In this document: one piece after another, positions 16,050 to 23,100 of the stretch
How positions within the stretch are numbered: position 1 is the first letter of the stretch
Layout: every line of letters starts with the position of its first letter
Source of the DNA: Microbacterium sp.
GTDB lineage: Bacteria > Actinomycetota > Actinomycetes > Actinomycetales > Microbacteriaceae
DNA length: 64,000 nt
Reading direction: 5' to 3'
Assembly: GCF_031178445.1 (NCBI RefSeq)
Contig: NZ_JAPSIY010000004.1
Location: forward strand, 248,001 to 312,000
Position numbers and translations under genes: made by a program
Notes under the pieces: generated by a model
What the model was told of the DNA's origin: nothing
The model's database searches: none
Seen by the model: the letters and a program-made list of their open reading frames with translations, nothing else

Positions 16050-16775
16050 TCAGCGGGAGGAGTTCGCGGTGCGACCCCGGACGATGCCGACGAAGGCCTC
16101 GACGTCGGCGGTCGTGCGCTCGCGATCCCAGGCGAGTGCGACAGTGGAGACCGGCCCGCTCTCGAGCGGCCGGTGGTCGACGTCCTTGCGGCGGTGCAGG
16201 CGCGCGAGTGACATCGGCACCACGAGGATGCCCACGCCCGAGGCGACGGTAGCCACGGCCTCCTCTGTCGTCTGGATGGCGGGGAAGCGCGGTGCGACCG
16301 TCGGCAGTGCGAGCGGACCGAGCACGTCGTCGAGAGGGGTGATGAGCACCTCGCCCGTGAGGTCGTCGGCGGTGAGCCGGTCGGCGGCCATCAGGTGTGA
16401 TTCGGCCGAGGCCACCACCACGGGCACCTCGTCGTAAAGCCGGATCAGGTGAAGGTCGTCGGGACGATCGATGGGCAGGCGCACCAGTGCGGCGTCGAGA
16501 TCGCCGAACACGTCGCGCTGCTCGGCGACGGAGATGGGAACGAGCTCGATCTCGACACGAGGCATCCGCTCCTTCCACGCATCCACCCACTTGCCCGGCG
16601 TCGCACCGGGGATCACGCCGAGGCGGAACCTGCGCGGCCCCTCGGAAGATGGCGGCTGCGCGCTCTTCTGCAGAGGCTGCGGCGCCGACTTGCTCGGAGC
16701 TCGCTTCGGCGCCGGCTTCTTGGCTGCGGGCTTGCCGGGGCGGGGTCGTGCGGGGCGGCGCCGGTCTCTGCTCAC
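16050..16775 (-). CDS. LysR-type effector-binding domain with basic tail, no HTH
   Basis: A 241-residue protein. Residues about 1-48 are Lys/Arg/Pro/Ala-rich and disordered, and from FRLGVIPGATP onward it is a LysR substrate-binding domain (type 2 periplasmic-binding fold). The DNA-binding winged helix expected of LysR regulators is absent. It could bind DNA non-specifically through the basic tail, or act as a ligand-binding partner. Start GTG at 16775, with TACGCT 6 nt upstream (leaderless). Decayed copies of its first codons occur in the repeat array upstream. Confidence 0.7.
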   Translation of the reverse strand: MSRDRRRPARPRPGKPAAKKPAPKRAPSKSAPQPLQKSAQPPSSEGPRRFRLGVIPGATPGKWVDAWKERMPRVEIELVPISVAEQRDVFGDLDAALVRLPIDRPDDLHLIRLYDEVPVVVASAESHLMAADRLTADDLTGEVLITPLDDVLGPLALPTVAPRFPAIQTTEEAVATVASGVGILVVPMSLARLHRRKDVDHRPLESGPVSTVALAWDRERTTADVEAFVGIVRGRTANSSR

Positions 16776-16781
16776 CGCAAC

Positions 16782-16787
16782 AGCGTA
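16782..16787 (-). promoter_or_regulatory. leaderless -10 (LysR-domain gene)
   Basis: TACGCT, 6 nt before GTG 16775; the corresponding bases are altered in the repeat copies. Confidence 0.65.
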
Positions 16788-16844
16788 GCCCGGGCGGTGT
16801 GCGCGGATGCCGTTGGTCTCGCCCGGGACAGGGTCGTTGCCGGC

Positions 16845-16875
16845 AACAGGACGGTTTCGCTGTATCCGTCCTGTT
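16845..16875. repeat. REP-like palindrome, copy 1
   Basis: AACAGGACGG and CCGTCCTGTT form a perfect 10-bp inverted repeat around an 11-nt loop (TTTCGCTGTAT). Confidence 0.85.
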
Positions 16876-17003
16876 CTGGGCGAAGGGCCTGTTCTCGGGT
16901 GCGACGGATGTCCGGCGGGCGTGCCGGCCTCGGCTCACCGCAACACTGTGGGTGTGGCGGGCCGTCGCCGTGAGTCTTCACCCGGGACAGGGTCGTCGCC
17001 GGG

Positions 17004-17034
17004 AACAGGACGGTTTCGCTGCATCCGTCCTGTT
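17004..17034. repeat. REP-like palindrome, copy 2
   Basis: Same perfect 10-bp arms as copy 1; the loop differs by one base (TTTCGCTGCAT). Confidence 0.85.
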
Positions 17035-17162
17035 CTGGGCGAAGGGCCTGTTCTCGGGTGCGACGGATGTCCGGCGGGCGTGCCGGCCTCGGCTCACCGC
17101 AACACTGTGGGTGTGGCGGGCCGTCGCCGTGAGTCTTCACCCGGAACAGGATCGTTGCCGGC

Positions 17163-17193
17163 AACAGGACGGTTTCGCTGCATCCGTCCTGTT
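17163..17193. repeat. REP-like palindrome, copy 3
   Basis: Same arms and the same loop as copy 2; lies in the truncated third unit, close to the 3' end of the SufR-like gene. Confidence 0.85.
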
Positions 17194-17273
17194 CTGGGCG
17201 AAGGGCCTGTTCTCGGGTGCGACGGATGCGGCGGATGCGCCGGACGCGGCGAAGCGGGGGTGCAGTGGGGCGG

Positions 17274-17954
17274 TCAGTCCGCCTGGCGGACGGTGACGCA
17301 GCAGCGGCCGTCGTGCGGCTCGGCGTGTGCGGTCAGATGCTCGCACCCGAGCCCGTCGAGCAGACCGCCGACGAAGGCGTGGTTGGCCGCGCAGACCACG
17401 GCCGTGTGCTCGCGGGCCAGGCTGTCGAACGGGCAGTTCGCCAAGACGAGTGCGGCATCCTCGGAGCGGGGTTCGAATCCGTGGCCGGCGAGGGCGTCGG
17501 CGGCACGCGACAGTTCGTCGAGGCCGGGCGCGACGTCGACGGATGCGGCCGTGCGCAGCCCTTCGTCGTGTGCCACCTTCTGCAGGGCGGCCTCGGGCGC
17601 GACGCCCTCGCCTGCGCGCTCGATCGCGAGGGCGAGCAGATGGCCGACGAGGTCGTAGCGGCGCTCGGGCAGAGATACGGAGACCGTGGCTTCGGTGCGC
17701 CGATAGAGCTTCGACGGGCGACCTGCCCCCGGTCCCGAGCGGCCGGTGAGGCGGCGGAACTCGGTCGCGAGCAATCCCGCTTCGACGAGCTTGTCGAGAT
17801 GAAAGCGCGCCATGTGGACGGGCACGCCTACGGCGTCGGCCGCTGCCTCGCGCCCCACGGCATCCGGCTGTGCGACGACGTACTCGTAGAGCGCTCGGCG
17901 CGTCTCGTCGGCGAGACTGCCGATGCTCGATGCGCGTGCGGCGATGTCCATCAT
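17274..17954 (-). CDS. SufR-like winged-helix regulator with four-cysteine C-terminus
   Basis: A 226-residue regulator of the COG2345 type. The N-terminal winged helix spans about residues 8-90 (helix VPVHMARFHLDKLVEAGLL, wing with RPSKLY). The C-terminal half carries Cys174, Cys188, Cys204, Cys218 and Cys219, spacing C-x13-C-x15-C-x13-C, close to the Fe-S ligand pattern of SufR. It is probably a redox or iron-sulphur sensing repressor. No suf gene is nearby. The ATG at 17954 is chosen (AGAGG upstream; a second ATG follows directly); the frame extends further up but through the promoter and operator. Confidence 0.75.
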   Translation of the reverse strand: MMDIAARASSIGSLADETRRALYEYVVAQPDAVGREAAADAVGVPVHMARFHLDKLVEAGLLATEFRRLTGRSGPGAGRPSKLYRRTEATVSVSLPERRYDLVGHLLALAIERAGEGVAPEAALQKVAHDEGLRTAASVDVAPGLDELSRAADALAGHGFEPRSEDAALVLANCPFDSLAREHTAVVCAANHAFVGGLLDGLGCEHLTAHAEPHDGRCCVTVRQAD

Positions 17955-17999
17955 GACCTCTGGAAGTGTGAGCCTCGACTCGGGGCTTCTATCGCAGAG

Positions 18000-18015
18000 T
18001 CTAACTTCTTTTAGA
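18000..18015. promoter_or_regulatory. putative operator of the SufR-like gene
   Basis: TCTAA-N6-TTAGA, a perfect 5-bp dyad about 46-61 nt upstream of the ATG, in an otherwise AT-poor region. On the minus strand it overlaps TTAGACT, a possible -10. Autoregulation is inferred. Confidence 0.5.
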
Positions 18016-18078
18016 GCGAGCGGCGCGTGCATGTCGAGCCGCGGCACGCGGGCACGCCCCGCCGGTGGAGATGCCGGA

Positions 18079-18486
18079 TCAGGCGGCGAGCCAGAGACCC
18101 TTCCGGTCGGTGGCGATCCGCAGCCCGGCCGCGACGGTCTCGTCATCGCCGATGCGCGCTCCGCGTGCGATCCTGGCACCCGCACCGATCTCGGTCCGCA
18201 CGCCGATCTGCGCGCCTTCTCCGACGGCGGCGCCCTGTCCGATGTGCGCGTGCGCTTCCACTCGGGCGTTCTCGCCGATCACGGCATCCGGCTCCACCCA
18301 CGCGCCTCGGGCGATGCGCGCGCCGGCTCCGACGCGCGCTCCCGGTTCGACATAGGCCCCGGCCTCGATGAGTGCTCTCGGGTGCACCTTCGCGCCGTGC
18401 GCGACGAGGCCTCGACCGTTCGCGTGCTTGCGGTACCGCAGCGTCGCGCCCTGGTCGTCCTCGATGTCGATGTAGTTCTTGCCCAC
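18079..18486 (-). CDS. small left-handed beta-helix (hexapeptide-repeat) protein
   Basis: A 135-residue protein. After a short N-terminal strand region (NYIDIEDDQGATLRYRKH), residues about 30-115 are hexapeptide repeats of the [IVA]-G-x-x-A type (VHPRALIEAGAYVEPGARVG and on), enough for about five turns of a left-handed beta-helix. It lacks the extra domain and the catalytic His loop of typical acyltransferases, so catalysis is doubtful; it may be a structural or metal-binding trimer. Start GTG 18486 has a strong GGGAGGAAAC ribosome-binding site. A weak hairpin (18537-18552) separates it from nei. Confidence 0.75.
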   Translation of the reverse strand: MGKNYIDIEDDQGATLRYRKHANGRGLVAHGAKVHPRALIEAGAYVEPGARVGAGARIARGAWVEPDAVIGENARVEAHAHIGQGAAVGEGAQIGVRTEIGAGARIARGARIGDDETVAAGLRIATDRKGLWLAA

Positions 18487-18580
18487 GTTTCCTCCCGTGT
18501 CCGGGGTGTTCCGGATATAGCTACAACCACGGCAGCGGGGATTTCATTCCCCATCAGGGATGCTGTGCGATGAGGGGTGG

Positions 18581-19354
18581 TCAGCGCTGGCAGTTCGGGC
18601 ACCAGAATGTGACGCGCTCGCGCGTCGGATCGGCGCCGAGCGCGCCCCTCCGTATAAGCGTGCCGCAGCGGCGGCACGGCCGGCCGGCACGGCCGTACAC
18701 CCAGTCGGTGAATCCGCGTCTGGCGTCGCCGGTGAAGGTACGGTGAACCCGGTCGCGATTGGCGCGGATGGTGCGCACGCCGAGCTCGAGCAGGGCGGCG
18801 ACATCGACCTGAGGCGTGGGCGTCTCGGGCAGGATCCCGCGCAGGAACAGCAACTCGGCGGCGTACTCGTTGCCGAACCCTGCGACGTTGCGCTGGTCGA
18901 GGAGAGCTACATGGATGCTGCGGCTGTCGTCGCTCAGCCGCCGCACGGCCTCCGCCGCATCCCAGTCCTCAGCCAGCGGGTCAGGGCCGAGGTGACCGAC
19001 CAGTTCGTGCTCGTCGCGAGTGGCGACGACCTTCACCTCGGCCAGATCGATGCCCACCGCCTCACGGCTCGCGGTGCCGACGATGGCACGAACCTTGAAC
19101 GCCGGATGCCGCCACCTCTCCCCGGGTCGGTACACACGCCACGCGCCTTCCATGCGTAGATGGGAATGAAGCGTGTGCGCGCCGATCCGCATCAGCACAT
19201 GCTTGCCGCGTGGCACAACCTCGTGCACGGCCTGTCCGGTGAGATCGACGGTGGCGGCGCGGGGCACCCGCAGGTCGAAGCGCGTCACCTCGTGACCGGC
19301 GAGCGCCTCGTGAAGACGTCGCGTGGTCTGGAAGACGGTGTCTCCCTCAGGCAC
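18581..19354 (-). CDS. nei: Fpg/Nei-family DNA glycosylase (endonuclease VIII type)
   Basis: A 257-residue base-excision repair enzyme. The N-terminus MPEGDTV supplies the catalytic Pro2 and Glu3 after Met removal. The helix-two-turn-helix region is near NVAGFGNEYAAELLF, and a C-terminal zinc finger (CRRC ... CPNC) contacts DNA. Residue 4 onwards (GDTV) points to the Nei1/Nei rather than MutM (PELPEV) branch. It removes oxidised pyrimidines and cuts the strand by beta/delta elimination. The start overlaps the 3' end of the EI24 gene by 8 bp. Confidence 0.92.
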   Translation of the reverse strand: MPEGDTVFQTTRRLHEALAGHEVTRFDLRVPRAATVDLTGQAVHEVVPRGKHVLMRIGAHTLHSHLRMEGAWRVYRPGERWRHPAFKVRAIVGTASREAVGIDLAEVKVVATRDEHELVGHLGPDPLAEDWDAAEAVRRLSDDSRSIHVALLDQRNVAGFGNEYAAELLFLRGILPETPTPQVDVAALLELGVRTIRANRDRVHRTFTGDARRGFTDWVYGRAGRPCRRCGTLIRRGALGADPTRERVTFWCPNCQR

Positions 19355-20102
19355 GGCGGGGCACCTGCGTCGTCGATCCGGTCAGCAGGTCGCGTGCGAG
19401 CAGCGTCGCGCCCGCGACCGCCGTCGGCATGATGAACACAGCACCGAGGGGCACCATGAAGCAGAGCTGCGTGGCGACGCCGAAGCCGAGCAGGCGCGAG
19501 CGGCGCCCGGCGAACAGTCGCGTGCGGTCGTGGCTCGCGATGTCACGCGCGTTGAGCGCCCGGCCGGTGAGCTCCCGCGCGAGCAGGCGCCCGGTGAGCA
19601 GGATGCTCGTGACCGTCGCGAGCACGGCGCCGACGAGGGGGATGAACCCGATCACCAGGGCGAGCAGGGCGACGAGTGCGCCGAGTGCCACGAGCCTGAT
19701 GCTCTCGGCGACAGCGACTCTCAGCCCTCCGTCGCCTTCTGGCACTTCGCCGCCGAGGTCGTTCTCGACCGAGCGCCAGATGCGCTGATAGAACGGGTCG
19801 CCGATCAGCAGGGTCAGCGCGGTGAACAACACGCTCGCGAGCACCAGCGCCCCGATCGCGATCACGACTCCCAGGGCTGATCGCAGCGCGGTAGCCCAGA
19901 AGGGTTCCCAGCCATCGGCGAACGGGGTGATCCACGTGGTGATCGTGCCGAGCGAGAGCAGCAAGGGGATGATCGCGGCGGCGAGCAGCACCAGCGCGAT
20001 CAGCCCCGGAAGCAGGCCGAGAGTCATGAGCCCTGGGCGCCGGCGCCAGTAGCCGAAGCCTCGGCCGAGGAAGCGGATGCCGGTGAGGAACTCGCTGATC
20101 AT
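19347..20102 (-). CDS. EI24-domain membrane protein (CysZ-like)
   Basis: A 251-residue protein with four to six hydrophobic segments (about 27-52, 75-100, 130-155 and 210-240) and the EI24/CysZ-type helical hairpin. In other bacteria CysZ is a sulfate permease, but the actinobacterial members are uncharacterised; transport is an inference. Leaderless start: TAGTCT 7 nt before the ATG, inside the short gap after lhr. Precedes nei with an 8-bp overlap. Confidence 0.8.
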   Translation of the reverse strand: MISEFLTGIRFLGRGFGYWRRRPGLMTLGLLPGLIALVLLAAAIIPLLLSLGTITTWITPFADGWEPFWATALRSALGVVIAIGALVLASVLFTALTLLIGDPFYQRIWRSVENDLGGEVPEGDGGLRVAVAESIRLVALGALVALLALVIGFIPLVGAVLATVTSILLTGRLLARELTGRALNARDIASHDRTRLFAGRRSRLLGFGVATQLCFMVPLGAVFIMPTAVAGATLLARDLLTGSTTQVPRRA

Positions 20103-20109
20103 GATCGCC

Positions 20110-20115
20110 AGACTA
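20110..20115 (-). promoter_or_regulatory. leaderless -10 (EI24 gene)
   Basis: TAGTCT, 7 nt before ATG 20102. Confidence 0.6.
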
Positions 20116-20128
20116 TTTCAGCCGTCGC

Positions 20129-23100
20129 TCAGACTGCTTTGCGCAGTGTGTAGCCGCGGGGCGTCGCCACGAAGCCGGCGTCCTGCAGCGCGAGGGCGAA
20201 CGGTGTGCCGTAGACGCCGGCGCCGTTGATCTTCTCGACTGTGAGGGTCTCGAGGCGACGAGCTCGGGAGGTGGCGACCAGGTCGGATGCGGCAGCGCGC
20301 AGCACGCCGGCGTCGTCATCGAAGGCGAGTACCGTGCGGCCGCCGCGTTCGAGGTAGAGCACGAGGGAGCCGTCGACGAGCACGACAAGACCCCCGGCCT
20401 TGCGTCCTGGCCGGTGCGACACCTCGTCGAGACGCGGCCAGGGGAGGGCCGCACCGTACGGGTTGGCCGGGTCGGTCGCGGCGAGGGTGACGGTGTTGCG
20501 CGGGGGCGGATCGGCGAGGCCGGCGAACGTCCGCAGCCGATCGACCGTCGTGGAAGCGGCGAACTGCGCGGCGCCCAGCTTCTCGATCACGTAGCCCCGG
20601 CGGCAGTGGCCGGCCTCCTCGAATCCGGCCAGCACGCGGTAGGCCTGCGCGAAGCCGCCGGGTACGCCCTCCGCCTGCACGGCACCTCTGGTGACCACGC
20701 CGTATCTGTCGAGCAGGAGGCCCGCTGTCACGGTGGCGCGGCGGGCGGCATCCGGATCGGTCTCGGGCAGCACGGCCCAGCGCCCCCCGAAGCCTGTCGA
20801 CGACGGCCGCGCCGTCGGGCGCGCCAGCGAGATGCCGCGGTAGGTGCGGGTGCGCGGAGCCCTGCGCGTGGTCTTGTGCGCCTGCGAACCGCCGGCGATC
20901 AGCGCCCTCACGGGCGAGAACGTGTCGTTGGTGACATGGCCCTGCCAGGTGAGCGTCCACAGGGCGTCGAGCACGGATTGCTCGTTCTCGGCCTCTGTCA
21001 TCGCACGCAGGGCGCCGGTGAACGAGGCGCCGCTCAGACGGAGCACGTCGAGGATCCTCTCCTCGAGCGAGCCGGCCGCCGGCGCCTCCTCGGGAACGGG
21101 AAGCGTGAACGGGGCCAGGTCGGCGGGATGCAGCGAAACCCACCCGTCGCGTCCGGGCAGCGCGCCGTGCCCGGCCCAGAGCACCTCTCCCGCAGCGGTG
21201 AGCTCGTCGAGCAGTGCGGGGGCGTAGTCGCGCACGCGGCCGGGGAGCACGAGCGACTCCCAGGCGCTCGCGGGGATGGGGACGCCTGCGAACTGCTCGA
21301 TCACGCTCAGCACGCCGTCGACGCCTTCGAGCGGACGGGTCAGATGCTGCCAGTCGGGCAGGAACCGCGCGTACGCCTGCGGGCTGACCGGCTCGACGCT
21401 GCCGCGGATCGCCGCGAGGGAGCGCATCCGCAGCCGCCGCAGCACCTCGGAATCGCACCACTCCTTGCTTCCGTTCGGGTCGGCGTCGGCCGCGGGCAGG
21501 AAGTAGCCGCTGGCGAGTCGTCCCGCCGACTCGAGCCGTTGGAGGGTGTGCCGCGCCACGGCCGCGCCGATGCCGTACCGCGCGGCGACGGATTCGGTGG
21601 TGAACGGACCGTGGGTGCGGGCGTGACGCGAGAGCAGATCACCGAGCGGGTCGGCGACAGGCTCGAGGAAGGCGACCGGGATACCCGTCGGAAGGGCGGC
21701 GCCCAGCGCGTCCCGCAGCCGCCCGGCGTCCTCGATCGCGGCGAAGCGGGGGTGGCCGGCGACGGTGACCGGGATGGCGCGGCGAGCGGTGACCAGCTCG
21801 TCGAGAAGCGAGGATGCGCTGAGGGCCTCGCCCTCTTCGAGTCGTTCGGCGATCTCCGCTGCGTCCATCGGGCCGAGCATGCGCAGCAGGTCGGCGACGC
21901 CCTCGACGCCGTGCGCCCTGCGCTGGGCGTCGAGCCGCTGCACCTCGCGTTCGAACTGCGCGATCACGTCGGGGTCGAGGAGCTCGCGCATCTCGACCGT
22001 GCCGAGCAGCTCGCCCAGCAGCGCGGGATCGACCGAGAGTGCCGCGGCTCTGCGCTCGGCGAGCGGCGAGTCGCCCTCGTACATGAACGCGCCCACGTAG
22101 CCGAAGAGCAGGTCGCGCGCATACGGCGAGGGTTGCGAAGGCTCGGTCTCGACGAGACGGATGCGGCGCTCGGAGACGTCGATGATGAGGCGACGCAGGG
22201 AGGGCAGATCGTAGACGTCCTGCAGGACTTCGCGCAGCGTCTCGAGGATCACGGGGAAGGTCGGATGCCGCCTGGCCACCTCGAGCAGCTGAGCCGAGCG
22301 CTGACGCTGCTGCCACAGGGGGGTGCGCTTGTTCGGGTTCATCCGGGGCATGAGCAGCGCTCTGGCCGCGCATTCGCGGAAGCGAGAAGCGAACAACGCT
22401 GACCCGCCCACCTCTGCCGTGACGATCTGCTCGAGCTCGTCGGCATCGAACACGAACAGTTCGGCCCCCGGCGGCTCTGCGTCGGCATCCGGGATGCGCA
22501 CGATGATGCCGTCGTCGCTCGCGACCGCCGATCCCTCCACCCCGAGGCGCTCGCGCACGCGGGCGTTGATCGCCAGCGCCCATGGTGCGTGCACCTTCAT
22601 GCCGTAAGGGGAATGCAGGATGAGTCGCCAGTCGCCGACCTCGTCGTGCCCGCGCTCCACGGTCAGGGTGCGATCGGTCGGAAGCGTGCCTGTGGCCTCG
22701 CGCTGCTCGGCGAGGTAGCCGAGCAGGTTCTCACGGGCCATCTCGTCGAGCCCGGCGTCGATCAGCCGCTGCTGCGCCTTCGCCGGTGTCGCGGCCGACA
22801 CCTCCCGCGAAAAGCGTCCCAGCGCCTCGCCGAGCTCGAAGGGGCGCCCGATGCCATCGCCGTGCCAGAAGGGGACTTTGCCCGGCTGTCCGTACGCGGG
22901 GAGCACATTCACTCGATCATGGGTGATCTCGGCGATCCGCCAGCTGGTCGTGCCGAGGGTGAACACGTCTCCCACCCGCGACTCGTAGACCATCTCCTCG
23001 TCGAGCTCGCCGACGCGAGCTCCGGTCGACTCGCCGGCGACGAAGACCCCGAACAGCCCGCGGTCCGGGATCGTGCCGCCGCTGGTCACGGCGATGCGCT

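Larger units (their letters stand above)
16822..17228. repeat. 159-bp tandem repeat, about 2.6 copies
   Basis: Units begin CCCGGGACAGG or a variant at 16822, 16981 and 17140, exactly 159 bp apart; the third stops after about 89 bp. Copies differ at only a few positions. Each unit has a REP-like hairpin (see separate entries) and, in the first two, a segment GCTCACCGCAACA (16933-16945 and 17092-17104) identical to 16770-16782 at the start of the LysR-domain gene. Not CRISPR-like: the spacer-sized segments are themselves repeated. Confidence 0.9.
16776..17273. other. non-coding region occupied by a tandem repeat array
   Basis: About 500 bp between two minus-strand genes. It holds the 159-bp repeat array (16822-17228) and the leaderless promoter of the LysR-domain gene at its left end. 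Open frames across it exist on both strands but simply repeat the unit and share no features with real genes. Confidence 0.8.

Noticed and set aside
16822..17228. CRISPR array
   Set aside because: Units are 159 bp and the intervening segments are themselves identical copies; no cas gene nearby.
16397..17658. Open frames across the repeat array on both strands
   Set aside because: They only translate the 159-bp unit in different frames; composition is Arg/Gly/Pro/Cys noise with no upstream signals.
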